The position numbers were made by a program, and so were the translations under genes. From Rhodothermus marinus DSM 4252 (lineage in GTDB: Bacteria > Bacteroidota > Rhodothermia > Rhodothermales > Rhodothermaceae), in the NCBI RefSeq assembly GCF_000024845.1, contig NC_013501.1, positions 624,001-688,000 of the forward strand: a stretch of DNA of 64,000 bases, in the 5' to 3' direction. Numbering within the stretch: the stretch's first letter is position 1; every line of letters starts with the position of its first letter. This document shows, in pieces, positions 22,917 to 32,094 of the stretch. The notes beneath the pieces were generated by a model. It was given only the letters and a program-made list of their open reading frames with translations. It was not told where the DNA came from and made no database searches.

Positions 22917-25427
22917 ATGGCTGCTTCGGCCCGCTCGTCCCGCTCCCGGAAGGCGTCCACGGTCGCCCTGCCGGCCTGGCATGGCCTCTGGGATCGCCTT
23001 CCGGAACGGCATCGGCATCTGATCTGCCTGCTGTTGCTGCTGGCGCTCTCGCTGGCCTTTTTTGCGCCGATTCATTTCGGGGGTAAGCGGCTGATCGGCA
23101 GCGATACGGTCAACTGGCGGGCCATGGCCCAGTCGGTCATCGCCTATCGCGATTCGACGGGCACCGAACCGCTCTGGGCCACGAATGCGTTCGCCGGCAT
23201 GCCGGCCTATATGATTTCCTATCCGGCAAAGGTGCCCCAGGTCGATAGCCTGCTGAACTGGCTGCGAGGCTTTCTGTGGCCGACCTCCCATTTCTTCTTT
23301 CTGCTGGCCGGTACCTACTGGCTGGTGGTCTATCTGACGCGCCGACAATGGGCGGGCATGCTGGCGGCCGTGGCCTACGGACTGACCACCTACATTCCGA
23401 TCATTCTGAAAGCAGGACACAACTCGAAATTCATCGCGCTCTGTTTTGCGCCCTGGCTGGTGCTGGCTTTTGTGCATGGGTTGCGGCGGCCCCGGTTGCT
23501 GTCGGGCCTGTTGTTTGCCGTGGTGCTGGCCGCCAACCTGCGGGCCGGGCACGTGCAGATCACGTACTACGTGGCGTTTCTGCTGGGGCTCTGGTGGCTG
23601 GTGGAAGGCGTGGCCGCCTGGCGCGAAGGACGTCCGGCCGTATTCGGACAGGCGACGGGCTGGCTCGCGCTGGGAAGCATGCTGGCGCTGCTGATGATTG
23701 CCCAGCCCTACTGGCCGGTCTACGAGTACAAACAGTACACGATCCGGGGTGGAAGCGAAGCCACCGGAGGGGGCGACGGGCTGGACTGGGACTATGCGAT
23801 GGGCTGGAGCCAGGCGCCCGGCGAACTCGTCACGCTGCTGATTGCCGACGCCTACGGGGGCGGCAGCCCCACCTACTGGGGGCCCAAGCCGTTCACCGAG
23901 GGGCCGCACTACGTGGGCGGTATCGTGCTCTGGCTGGCCCTGCTGGCGCTCTGGCGTCGGCGGGGGCGCACCGCCTGGATCCTGGGCGCCGGCACGCTGC
24001 TGATGATCCTGTTCTCGCTGGGCAGCTACTTTCCGCTGCTCAACCGCTTCATGTTCGAGCATTTCCCGCTGTTCGATGCCTTTCGGGTACCGGAAACCTG
24101 GCTGAGCACGGCGGCTCTGGTACTGGCCCTGCTGGCCGCACTGGGCGGCGGCTGGCTGCTCGAACAGCAGCCGGAGCGGTCGCGGACGCTGCGGCCGGCC
24201 TACCAGGTGTGGCTGGGGCTGGTCGGACTGGTACTGGTGCTCTGGTTGGCGCGGGGCAGCCTGTTTTCCTTTGAGCGACCGGGCGAAGTGGAACAGATCG
24301 CCCGGCAGGTGGCCGCCGCCAACAACGTGGCCCCGGACGATCCGCGTCTGCTGCAGGCGGTGCGACAGTACGTGGCCGAGCAGCGGACGGTACGCTCCAA
24401 CCTGTTCGGTCGCGATGCACAGCGCACGCTGGTATTTCTGCTGCTGGCCGGCGGATTGCTCTGGCTCTACGACCGGCAGCGGCTGCCCGGCTGGGGGCTG
24501 ATGGCCGGACTGACCCTGCTGGTAACGATCGACCTGTGGGGCGTGGGGCGACGCCACCTGAACGAGGAGGTGCTGACGGACGCCCGGGAAGCCACCGATC
24601 TGATCCCCACCTATTCGTTCGATCGTTTTCTGCTGGAGCGGCAACGGGAGGCCGGAGGACCGGGCCACTTCCGGGTGCTGTCGCTCGAAAGCGGTAACCC
24701 CATGACGAACGCCCGGCCGTCCTACTATCACGAGTCGATCGGCGGCTACCACGGCGCCAAGCTGCGGCTGTTTCAGGATTACATCGACCACCTGTTCGTC
24801 GATCCGGCGACCGGACTGCCGCGGTCGCGGGCACTGGATCTGTTGAGCGTGCGCTACGTGGTGGTACCGGCCGGCGCCTCGCTGCCCGGCATGCGCGTGG
24901 TGTTCGAGGACGAGCGCTGGCGCGTGCTGGAGAACCCCTCGGCGCTACCCCGGGCGTTTCTGGTGGGGCGGTATGAAGTGGTACCCGATCTGACAGCCCA
25001 CCGGCAGCGGCTCTTGGATCCGGCGCTGGATCTGCGCCAGACCGTGCTGCTGCGCGAGGACCCCGGGATCGAAGTGACGCCCATCGATTCGACCAGCACG
25101 GCTTCGGTGCGGCTGGTGCGCTTCGGTCCCCGCGAGATCGTCTGGGAGGTGGCCACCGACGCGCCGCGGCTGCTGGTGGTGGACGAGGTGTATTATCCGG
25201 CCGGGTGGCATGCCACGGTAGACGGCCAGCCCGCCCCGATCCTGCAGGCCAACTATCTGCTTCGGGCCGTGCCGGTGCCGGCCGGCACGCACACCGTGGT
25301 GATGCGCTTCGATCCGGCCAGTCACGTCTGGGGCGTGCGAATCGCCGCGCTGGCGACCCTGCTGGCGTACGGGGGCGTCCTGTTGCTGCTGGGACTGGGC
25401 TGGTATCGACAGAGGCGGAAAGGATGA
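22917..25427 (+). CDS. YfhO-family polytopic membrane protein
   Basis: An 836-residue integral membrane protein with about 12-13 membrane helices and a C-terminal periplasmic beta-rich domain (about 660-800), ending in a final helix. The N-terminal loop GSDTVNWRAMAQSV with PLWATNAFAGMPAYMI is the GT-C-like signature of YfhO proteins, which are linked to glycosylation of surface polymers such as lipoteichoic acids in Firmicutes; in Bacteroidetes the acceptor is unknown. The C-terminal LLVVDEVYYPAGWHATVDGQ segment is typical of the family. It starts 17 bases after gatC and its stop overlaps the next start (ATGA), heading the polysaccharide operon. Confidence 0.85.
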   Translation: MAASARSSRSRKASTVALPAWHGLWDRLPERHRHLICLLLLLALSLAFFAPIHFGGKRLIGSDTVNWRAMAQSVIAYRDSTGTEPLWATNAFAGMPAYMISYPAKVPQVDSLLNWLRGFLWPTSHFFFLLAGTYWLVVYLTRRQWAGMLAAVAYGLTTYIPIILKAGHNSKFIALCFAPWLVLAFVHGLRRPRLLSGLLFAVVLAANLRAGHVQITYYVAFLLGLWWLVEGVAAWREGRPAVFGQATGWLALGSMLALLMIAQPYWPVYEYKQYTIRGGSEATGGGDGLDWDYAMGWSQAPGELVTLLIADAYGGGSPTYWGPKPFTEGPHYVGGIVLWLALLALWRRRGRTAWILGAGTLLMILFSLGSYFPLLNRFMFEHFPLFDAFRVPETWLSTAALVLALLAALGGGWLLEQQPERSRTLRPAYQVWLGLVGLVLVLWLARGSLFSFERPGEVEQIARQVAAANNVAPDDPRLLQAVRQYVAEQRTVRSNLFGRDAQRTLVFLLLAGGLLWLYDRQRLPGWGLMAGLTLLVTIDLWGVGRRHLNEEVLTDAREATDLIPTYSFDRFLLERQREAGGPGHFRVLSLESGNPMTNARPSYYHESIGGYHGAKLRLFQDYIDHLFVDPATGLPRSRALDLLSVRYVVVPAGASLPGMRVVFEDERWRVLENPSALPRAFLVGRYEVVPDLTAHRQRLLDPALDLRQTVLLREDPGIEVTPIDSTSTASVRLVRFGPREIVWEVATDAPRLLVVDEVYYPAGWHATVDGQPAPILQANYLLRAVPVPAGTHTVVMRFDPASHVWGVRIAALATLLAYGGVLLLLGLGWYRQRRKG

Positions 25428-26755
25428 GTCGGTCGGGGAAGCGGTGGGTGCTGCTGGTCACGTATTACTTTCCGCCGGCGGGTGGGGCGGCCGTGCAGCG
25501 GTTTTTGAAGTTCGCGCGCTATCTGCCGCAGCATGGCTGGCAGCCGGTGGTGCTGACCGTTCGCCCCGAGGACGCCGCCTATCCGTCGCGCGACCCGGAA
25601 TTGCTGGAGGAAGTGCCGCCCGACGTGCCGGTGATCCGTACGCGTGCCTGGGATCCGTATGCCGCCTACGCGCGCCTGCTGGGCCAGCGTAAGGAGGAAG
25701 CGGTAAGCGTGGGCTTTGCCGGACGGCCCCACCGGAGCTGGAAGGAACGACTGGCCCGCTGGATCCGGGCGAATCTGTTTCTGCCGGACGCCCGCGTGGG
25801 CTGGGTGCCGTTTGCCCTGCGGGCGCTGCCCCGGCTGCTCCGGCGGTATCCGATCGAAGCCGTGGTGACGACCGGGCCGCCGCATTCGACGCATCTGATC
25901 GGCTACCGGGCACACCGGCGCTACGGGCTACCCTGGGTGGCCGACCTGCGCGACCCCTGGACCGGCATCGATTATTACGAAATGCTTCCTATGACGCGCT
26001 GGGCGCGTCGGCTGGATGCCTGGCTGGAACGTCGGGTGCTGCAGGCGGCCTCGCATCGCGTGGTAGTAACACCGGCCATGCAACGGACGCTGGAAGCACG
26101 CGGCCTGCCGTCCGTGTTGATTCCGAACGGCTTCGATCCGGCCGACTTCGAGGGGTTGCAGCCGCGGCCTTCTGAGCACTTCTGGGTGACCTACGCCGGC
26201 AGCATGAATCCGGCGCGCAATCCGGAAGCGCTCTGGCAGGCGCTGCGAAGCCTGAACGATGCCACGCAGCTCCGGGTGCGGTTGATCGGAACGGTGGACG
26301 CCTCCATTCATCAGACGATTGCACATCACAGACTGGCCGACAGGGTGGAGGTGCTGCCCTTTCTGCCGCATCGGCAGGTGCTCCAGTACCTGCTCGACAG
26401 CGCCTTGCTGCTGCTCGTGGTCAACCGCGTGGCCGGGAATGCCTGGATCGTTACGAGCAAGTTGTACGAATATCTCGGAGCCGGGCGGCCCGTGCTGGGC
26501 ATCGGTCCGGTAGCGGGCGACGCGGCGGCCGTGCTGCGCGAAACGAAGGCCGGGGAGATGTTCGACTACGACGACGTGGAAGGCATCGCCGCCTACCTGC
26601 GCCGGCATTACGAGGCGTGGGCGGCCGGGCGACCGCTGCCGGGTGCTCCGCCCGAGCTGGCCCGACGCTACAGCCGTCCCTATCTTGCCGGCGAGCTGGC
26701 CCGCCTGCTGGAAGAAGTAACCCGCGCCGAGCCATGCGTGTCTGCAGCATCGTAG
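25424..26755 (+). CDS. Glycosyltransferase family 4-type protein
   Basis: A 443-residue GT-B glycosyltransferase. The N-terminal Rossmann half starts WVLLVTYYFPPAGGAAVQRF, typical of GT4 enzymes, followed by PHSTHLIGYRAHRRYGLPWV and DLRDPW. The C-terminal half has VLIPNGFDPADF, VTYAGSMNPARNPEAL and the nucleotide-sugar site SKLYEYLGAGRPVLGIGP. Donor and acceptor cannot be told from sequence. ATG 25424 overlaps the YfhO stop; the reading frame is open further upstream but there it runs inside YfhO. Its end overlaps wecB by 22 bases. Confidence 0.88.
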   Translation: MSRSGKRWVLLVTYYFPPAGGAAVQRFLKFARYLPQHGWQPVVLTVRPEDAAYPSRDPELLEEVPPDVPVIRTRAWDPYAAYARLLGQRKEEAVSVGFAGRPHRSWKERLARWIRANLFLPDARVGWVPFALRALPRLLRRYPIEAVVTTGPPHSTHLIGYRAHRRYGLPWVADLRDPWTGIDYYEMLPMTRWARRLDAWLERRVLQAASHRVVVTPAMQRTLEARGLPSVLIPNGFDPADFEGLQPRPSEHFWVTYAGSMNPARNPEALWQALRSLNDATQLRVRLIGTVDASIHQTIAHHRLADRVEVLPFLPHRQVLQYLLDSALLLLVVNRVAGNAWIVTSKLYEYLGAGRPVLGIGPVAGDAAAVLRETKAGEMFDYDDVEGIAAYLRRHYEAWAAGRPLPGAPPELARRYSRPYLAGELARLLEEVTRAEPCVSAAS

Positions 26756-27795
26756 GAGCACGTCCCCAGTTCATCAAAGCGGCCATGGTGAGCCGGGCGC
26801 TGGCCGAAGCCGGCATCGAAGAGGTGTTGATCCACACGGGTCAGCACTACGACGTGAACATGGACCGCGTCTTTTTCGAAGAGCTGGGGCTGCCAGCGCC
26901 CCGTGTGCATCTGGGGGTGGGCTCCGGTACGCATGCCGAGCAGACCGGACTGATGATGATCCGGCTGGAGGCGGCCTTGCGCGACATGCGTCCGGCGCCC
27001 GACTGGGTGCTGATCTATGGCGACACGAACAGCACGCTGGCCGGTGCCCTCGTGGCGGCCAAGCTGCAGCTGCCGCTGGCTCATGTGGAGGCCGGACTGC
27101 GCTCGTTCAACCGGGCCATGCCCGAAGAGATCAACCGCGTGGTGGCCGACCATCTGTCGCAGCTGCTGTTTGCGCCGACGCCCACGGCCGTCGAAAACCT
27201 GCGGCGCGAGGGCATCACGCAGGGCGTACACCTGACCGGCGACGTGATGGAAGAGGCCGTCCGCCGCTATGCCGAAATTGCACGCCGTCGGGTGCCGCTG
27301 GCGTCGCTGACCGCTCATGCGCCGGGCACCTACTATGTGGCGACCGTGCACCGCGCCGAGAACACGGACGACCCGGTTCGGCTGCAGGGAATCTTTGAGG
27401 GTCTGGGACGGCTCGCGCTGCCCGTTATTCTTCCACTCCATCCGCGCACACGCGCCCGTCTGGACGGAGGCATCCGGGTGCCGGCCAATATCGAACTCCG
27501 GGAACCGGTGGGCTATCTGGCCATGCTGACGCTTGTGCAACATGCCCGTGCCGTGTTGACCGACTCGGGCGGGCTGCAGAAAGAAGCCGTCTGGCTGGGC
27601 GTGCCCTGCATCACGCTGCGCGACGAGACCGAGTGGGTGGAAACACTCGAAGGTGGCTGGAATCAACTGGTCGGGGCCGACCCGGATCGCATTGTGGCCG
27701 CCGTCCAGCGCCGTCCCGAAAGGCCTTCCGCTTTCTGCCGGGACCAATTCGCCAGCCAGCGCATTGCCGAACTGCTGCAGCAAGTTGCCGGATGA
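26734..27795 (+). CDS. wecB: UDP-N-acetylglucosamine 2-epimerase (non-hydrolysing)
   Basis: A 353-residue epimerase converting UDP-GlcNAc to UDP-ManNAc, a precursor for surface polysaccharide. Family motifs: GARPQFIKAAMVSRAL at the N-terminus, HTGQHYD (34-40), the VEAGLRSFNRAMPEEINRVV active-site helix, ATVHRAENTD and the UDP-binding DSGGLQKEAVWLGVPCITLR. ATG 26734 gives the exact family start (MRVCSIVGARPQ) even though it overlaps the preceding glycosyltransferase by 22 bases. Its stop overlaps the next start (ATGA). No ManNAc dehydrogenase (WecC) is seen in the operon. Confidence 0.94.
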   Translation: MRVCSIVGARPQFIKAAMVSRALAEAGIEEVLIHTGQHYDVNMDRVFFEELGLPAPRVHLGVGSGTHAEQTGLMMIRLEAALRDMRPAPDWVLIYGDTNSTLAGALVAAKLQLPLAHVEAGLRSFNRAMPEEINRVVADHLSQLLFAPTPTAVENLRREGITQGVHLTGDVMEEAVRRYAEIARRRVPLASLTAHAPGTYYVATVHRAENTDDPVRLQGIFEGLGRLALPVILPLHPRTRARLDGGIRVPANIELREPVGYLAMLTLVQHARAVLTDSGGLQKEAVWLGVPCITLRDETEWVETLEGGWNQLVGADPDRIVAAVQRRPERPSAFCRDQFASQRIAELLQQVAG

Positions 27796-28871
27796 AGCCC
27801 CGTCTTCTCTTCATCTATCTGCATCCGAGCCCGTTCGTGCTGGACGACCTGGCGGTGCTGGAGGCACACTACGAGGTGCATCCGTTTCATTTCGACGTAC
27901 AGCGGGTGCGTACTCCGGGTGGAATGCTGCGCATGCTACGCGCACAGCGGACGTGGCTGCGGCGTGAGCTGCCCGAAGCAGCGCTGGTGCTGGGCTGGTT
28001 TGTGGACTACCACATGGTGCTGCCGGTACGGATGGCCCGGCGCCGAAAGATTCCGGTGGCCGTTGTGCTGGGGGGATTCGACAGCCGCTGCCTGCCAGAG
28101 CTGAGCGACGGGGTGTTCTGCAGTCGCTGGCGGGCGCCGCTGGCCCGATACGTCTATCGCAACGCGTCGCTGCTGCTGCCGGTCGTCGCTTCGCTCATGG
28201 AAATGCCGGCCACGCCCTGGACCGGCAATCGGCCGCAGGGCGTGCGAGCCTGGGTGCCCGGGCTGAGCACGCCGTTCCGGGTCGTCCCCACCGGTTACGA
28301 TCCGGAGCAGTGGCCGCCCGGTCCTGCGGAGCGCCCGCCGGTGGTGCGGACCGTTGCTTTTGTCGGCTCGGAGCGGGTGCTGCACTGTAAGGGAATCGAT
28401 CTGCTGCTGGCGGCTGCGGCGCATCTGCCGGAGGTGCAGTTTGAGGTGGTGGGTGTGACGCCCGAGATGCAGCGGATCGTTCGGGAGCGGTATGCTCCGT
28501 CGCCGAACGTCCGACTCCGGGAGCCGGTACCTCGTACGGCGCTTCCGGCCATCTACGGCGAGACGTCCGTGTACGCGCAGCTTTCCCGCGCCGAAGGATT
28601 GCCCAATGCGCTGTGCGAGGCCATGCTGTGCGGGTGCGTTCCGGTGGGCAGTCCGGTGTTCGGAATCCCGGAAGCCATTGGCGACGCCGGCTTCATTGTG
28701 GAGCGTCCGGAGGTCGGGGCCGTGGTGGACGCCCTCCGTCGGGCGTTGCAGTGCGATGCGCGCTGGCGAACGCGAGCCCGGGCGCGCATCCTGCAGTTGT
28801 ACCCGAAAGCGCGAAGAATTCGTGAGTTAATAGCCAGCCTGGAGGCGCTTCGGCAGATCCGAAACGGTTGA
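27792..28871 (+). CDS. Glycosyltransferase, GT4-like
   Basis: A 359-residue GT-B protein. The C-terminal donor half is clear: FVGSERVLHCKGIDLLLAAA, LPAIYGETSVYAQLSRAEGL and PNALCEAMLCGCVPVGSPVF with GIPEAIGDAGFIV, the E-x7-E-type motif of GT4 retaining transferases. The N-terminal half (LVLGWFVDYHMVLPVRMARR) is more variable, as is usual for the acceptor side. It is coupled to wecB by an ATGA overlap and ends 3 bases before the next gene. Sugar specificity unknown. Confidence 0.85.
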   Translation: MKPRLLFIYLHPSPFVLDDLAVLEAHYEVHPFHFDVQRVRTPGGMLRMLRAQRTWLRRELPEAALVLGWFVDYHMVLPVRMARRRKIPVAVVLGGFDSRCLPELSDGVFCSRWRAPLARYVYRNASLLLPVVASLMEMPATPWTGNRPQGVRAWVPGLSTPFRVVPTGYDPEQWPPGPAERPPVVRTVAFVGSERVLHCKGIDLLLAAAAHLPEVQFEVVGVTPEMQRIVRERYAPSPNVRLREPVPRTALPAIYGETSVYAQLSRAEGLPNALCEAMLCGCVPVGSPVFGIPEAIGDAGFIVERPEVGAVVDALRRALQCDARWRTRARARILQLYPKARRIRELIASLEALRQIRNG

Positions 28872-28874
28872 ACG

Positions 28875-29837
28875 ATGGCGGACGAGCGGCCCACGGTCAG
28901 CGTGGTGATTGCGGCCTACAACGCCGAGCGCTGGATTGCCGGGGCAATCCGGAGTGTGCTCGGGCAGGATTACCCGGTGCTGGAGGTGATCGTGGTGGAT
29001 GACGGCTCCACGGACGCGACGCGCGAAGTGGTCGCGCCGTTTCAGGAGCCGGTCCGCTACGTGTTTCAGGAAAATGCAGGCTCGGCGGCCGCCCGCAACC
29101 ATGGCATTCGACTGGCCCGTGGGGAACTGGTGGCGTTTCTGGACGCCGACGACCTCTGGTTGCCGGGCAAACTCGCCGCCCAGGTAGCCTGCCTGCAGGC
29201 ACACCCGGATTGTGGCTGGTGCTATACGGATGCCTGGCTGGTGGACGCATCGACCCGGAGCAAAAAAGTGCGGCTCAGCCAGCTTGCCGCCATGCCCGAA
29301 GGATGGGTGCTGGAGGCGCTGTTGCTGAGCAACTTCGTGCCGTTTTCCAGCGCGCTGGTGCGTCGGGAGGCGCTGGAGGCGGTCGGTGGCTTTCGTGAAG
29401 GGCCGGATCGGCGGATCAGTGAAGACTGGGACCTCTGGCTGCGCATCGCAGCTCACTACCCTGTCTGTCGTGTAGCGGAGCCGCTGGTGCTGATCCGGGA
29501 TCATGCTGACCGGAAGACCGGTACGGCTGCGCTGGACGAGCTGGTGTGTGCCCGCGTGCGCATCGTGGAAGAAGCGGTGGCGCGCCATCCCGAGTTGCGG
29601 CGGCTCCGTCGGGTGGCCCTGGCCGGCATCTACGAGGGAGCCGGACGCAAAGCGCTGGTTCGGGGACACCGGGCGCAGGCCAGACGGCTGCTGGGGCGCG
29701 CCGTGCAGATGGATCCGGGCAGGCTCCGCCGCTGGGGCTACTGGCTGGCCGCCTGGATGCCGGCCGCGGTGCGGCGCCTGGCCGGACGGCTCCGATCGTG
29801 GTGGTGGCAACGAACACACGCGAACGTGAACGCATGA
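28875..29837 (+). CDS. Glycosyltransferase family 2
   Basis: A 320-residue GT-A enzyme. VSVVIAAYNAERWI, VIVVDDGSTDATREV and the metal-binding DAD (90-92, in AFLDADDLWLPGKL) are the family hallmarks; the downstream SEDWDLWLRIA provides the usual catalytic ED. The C-terminal about 90 residues are basic and helical (ARRLLGRAVQMDPGRLRRWG), perhaps membrane-associated. It overlaps the methyltransferase start (ATGA). It probably adds a sugar to the lipid-linked oligosaccharide made by this operon. Confidence 0.9.
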   Translation: MADERPTVSVVIAAYNAERWIAGAIRSVLGQDYPVLEVIVVDDGSTDATREVVAPFQEPVRYVFQENAGSAAARNHGIRLARGELVAFLDADDLWLPGKLAAQVACLQAHPDCGWCYTDAWLVDASTRSKKVRLSQLAAMPEGWVLEALLLSNFVPFSSALVRREALEAVGGFREGPDRRISEDWDLWLRIAAHYPVCRVAEPLVLIRDHADRKTGTAALDELVCARVRIVEEAVARHPELRRLRRVALAGIYEGAGRKALVRGHRAQARRLLGRAVQMDPGRLRRWGYWLAAWMPAAVRRLAGRLRSWWWQRTHANVNA

Positions 29838-30529
29838 AGCTTCCTGATGGGCCGTTGTTGATGCCGGTGCGCAAACTGTACCGGGCGGCCGACCGGTTGT
29901 ATCGCCGGGGGCTGCTCGCCGCGGGCATGCGGGCCTTCCGACGACAACCGCCCGGGACGTTGCCGTCCCGCCGCCTGCTACGCGCCCTGCGTAAAGGCTG
30001 GGGCAACGAAGTCTGGTCGGCCAGCGAGGAACTGCTGATCGGTCTGATGCGGGAAGCCTGGAAGACCCCGGGACCGGTGCTGGAGTGCGGTTCGGGACTG
30101 AGCACGCTGCTGCTGGGAGCGATCGGGATGCGGGCCGGCTGGGAGGTGTGGACGCTGGAACACGACGCCTTCTGGGCCGAACATGTGCGGCAGACGCTAC
30201 GCCGCTTCGGAATTACGAACGTTCATCTCCTGCATGCGCCGCTTCGCGACTACGGGGCCTTTCACTGGTATGATGTGCCGCCCGAGAGGCTGCCCGCCCG
30301 CTTTTCGCTGGTGCTATGCGATGGGCCGCCGGGCAACACGCCGGGCGGCCGCTATGGTCTGCTGCCGGTGCTGGGCCACCGACTCAGCCCTTCGGTTGTT
30401 ATTCTCCTGGATGATGCCGGGCGTCCGGATGAGCGGGCCATTGCAGACCGGTGGACGGCCGAACTCGGCGGCACGATGACCATTGAAGGCGTGCAGAAAC
30501 CCTACGCCCGTATCGAAGGCCCCGGATGA
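29834..30529 (+). CDS. Class I SAM-dependent methyltransferase-like protein
   Basis: A 231-residue protein with a Rossmann methyltransferase core. Motif I is VLECGSGLST (82-91), then EVWTLEHDAFWAEHVRQTLR (acidic residue after strand 2), HLLHAPLRDY and LVLCDGPPGNTPGGRYGLLP (strand 4 with D-GPPG), and a late VVILLDDAGRPDE. This pattern matches small methyltransferases placed in polysaccharide loci. ATG 29834 is chosen from the 4-base overlap with the upstream stop. The acceptor is unknown; sugar O-methylation is a reasonable guess. Confidence 0.75.
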   Translation: MKLPDGPLLMPVRKLYRAADRLYRRGLLAAGMRAFRRQPPGTLPSRRLLRALRKGWGNEVWSASEELLIGLMREAWKTPGPVLECGSGLSTLLLGAIGMRAGWEVWTLEHDAFWAEHVRQTLRRFGITNVHLLHAPLRDYGAFHWYDVPPERLPARFSLVLCDGPPGNTPGGRYGLLPVLGHRLSPSVVILLDDAGRPDERAIADRWTAELGGTMTIEGVQKPYARIEGPG

Positions 30530-32028
30530 GTCGTACCGCCTCGCAGCGCACGCTGAGCCGCCTGCTCCGTCAGGGCAGCGTTTATGCGCTGGGAAATCTG
30601 CTGCTGAAAGCCAGCGGACTGCTGCTGGCCCCGCTCTATCTCAACACCACGCTGCTTCCGCAGGCGGCGTACGGCTATCTGGTGCTGCTGGAGGCCACGG
30701 CGCAGCTGCTGCTGCCGCTGCTGGGACTGGGGCTGACGACCGGGCTGCTCAAGTTCGCCACCGATCCGGCGCAGCGCGACCGGCAGGAAGCCGTGCCCTT
30801 CACCGTGCTGAGCGTCTCGCTGGGCGTGGCCCTGCTGGTGCTCGGGCTGAGCTGGGTGGTGGCACCCCGGTTGGGCACGCTGCTGGGCCAGCCGGACGGA
30901 GCGATGATTCTGCGCCTGTTCGGGGTGTACCTGGCCGCGAAGCTGCTGAGCGGCGTTCCGCTGGCGTTTCTGCGACTCCGGGAGCGGGCGGCGCTTTACA
31001 CGACGGCCATATTGCTCGAGACGGCGCTGCTCATTGGCGGTGTGTACTACTTTCTGGCGCATGCGCAGCTGGGCCTCCGGGGCGTCGTGCAGGCCATGGC
31101 GCTGGCGTCCGGTAGCAGTGCGCTGGTGCTGGTGGGCGGTATGGTGCGCGTGGTGCCCCGGCGCTGGGATCCCCGTCTGGTGGGGGCGCTCATGCGCTTC
31201 GGGCTGCCGCTTGCGCTGGCCGGCGTGGCGCTGCCTGTGCTGCACGTGGGCGACCGCTACCTGCTGGGCTGGCTTGCCGATCCCGAGACGGTGGCCGTCT
31301 ATGGCTGGGCGGCCCGCCTGAGCGGCGTGCTCAATATGCTGCTCGTGCAGAGTTTCCAGCTGGCTTTCGCCGTGATCGGCCTGAAAGCGCTGGGCGAGCA
31401 GCCGGAAGGCGAGGCGGCCCTGCACCGCCGGACGTTCCGGCACTACACGATCTGGGGCGGCTGGATTGCGCTGGCACTCTCGCTGGGCGCCTACGACGTG
31501 ACGGCGTTGCTGGCATCGGATGCGGCCTACCTGAAGGCCGATCCGCTGGTACTGCCGCTGAGCCTGGGCTACCTGCTGTTCGGACTGTACAATATTTTCG
31601 TGAACGTACTCTATGCGGCCGGAGCGAGTCGCTTCATCGCCTGGAACGTCGTGGCGGCCGGGCTGCTGAACGTCGGGCTGAACCTGTGGTGGATTCCGAA
31701 GCTGGGGGCCATGGGGGCCGCACTGGCCACCGTCGTGGCCTACGGCGTACTGGCCGGAGGGGCCGCCTGGCGGGCGCTCCGGGTGCGTCCCACGACCTAT
31801 CCCTGGCGGGTGCTGCTGCTTGTTCTGGCGCTGGTGGTAGGGCTGGCCCTGCCGGGTTATATGACCACCTTCTGGCCGCCAGCAATGCGTCTGGCAGTGC
31901 GGGCGTTGCTAATCTTGCTCTACGGGCCGCTGGTGGTGGCCCTGCGGCTCTATCGCCCGGAAGAACTCCGGGAAGGCTGGCAGTGGCTGCGCCGGCAATG
32001 GCGACAGATGCGAACGCCCACCGGATGA
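30526..32028 (+). CDS. Polysaccharide flippase, MATE/Wzx-like
   Basis: A 500-residue membrane protein with about 12-14 helices and an Arg-rich start (SRTASQRTLSRLLRQGSVYALGNLLLKASGLLLAPLY) typical of polysaccharide biosynthesis proteins of the MOP superfamily. DRYLLGWLADPETVAVYGWA and the later VGLNLWWIPKLGAMGAALAT are the usual signature positions. It would flip undecaprenyl-linked oligosaccharide across the inner membrane. Last gene of the operon, starting within the methyltransferase stop (ATGA). No polymerase (Wzy) is recognised in the window. Confidence 0.88.
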   Translation: MSRTASQRTLSRLLRQGSVYALGNLLLKASGLLLAPLYLNTTLLPQAAYGYLVLLEATAQLLLPLLGLGLTTGLLKFATDPAQRDRQEAVPFTVLSVSLGVALLVLGLSWVVAPRLGTLLGQPDGAMILRLFGVYLAAKLLSGVPLAFLRLRERAALYTTAILLETALLIGGVYYFLAHAQLGLRGVVQAMALASGSSALVLVGGMVRVVPRRWDPRLVGALMRFGLPLALAGVALPVLHVGDRYLLGWLADPETVAVYGWAARLSGVLNMLLVQSFQLAFAVIGLKALGEQPEGEAALHRRTFRHYTIWGGWIALALSLGAYDVTALLASDAAYLKADPLVLPLSLGYLLFGLYNIFVNVLYAAGASRFIAWNVVAAGLLNVGLNLWWIPKLGAMGAALATVVAYGVLAGGAAWRALRVRPTTYPWRVLLLVLALVVGLALPGYMTTFWPPAMRLAVRALLILLYGPLVVALRLYRPEELREGWQWLRRQWRQMRTPTG

Positions 32029-32029
32029 A

Positions 32030-32060
32030 TTGCCAGAAGCCAGCGGTGCGCTCTATATTG
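32030..32060 (+). promoter_or_regulatory. Putative Bacteroidetes-type promoter for the YbbR gene
   Basis: TTG at 32030-32032 and TATATTG at 32054-32060 fit a -33/-7 pair with 21 bases between. The GTG start follows 34 bases later. Confidence 0.45.
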
Positions 32061-32094
32061 CAAAGTCTAAGCTCACGTTGAAAAACGCGCGACC

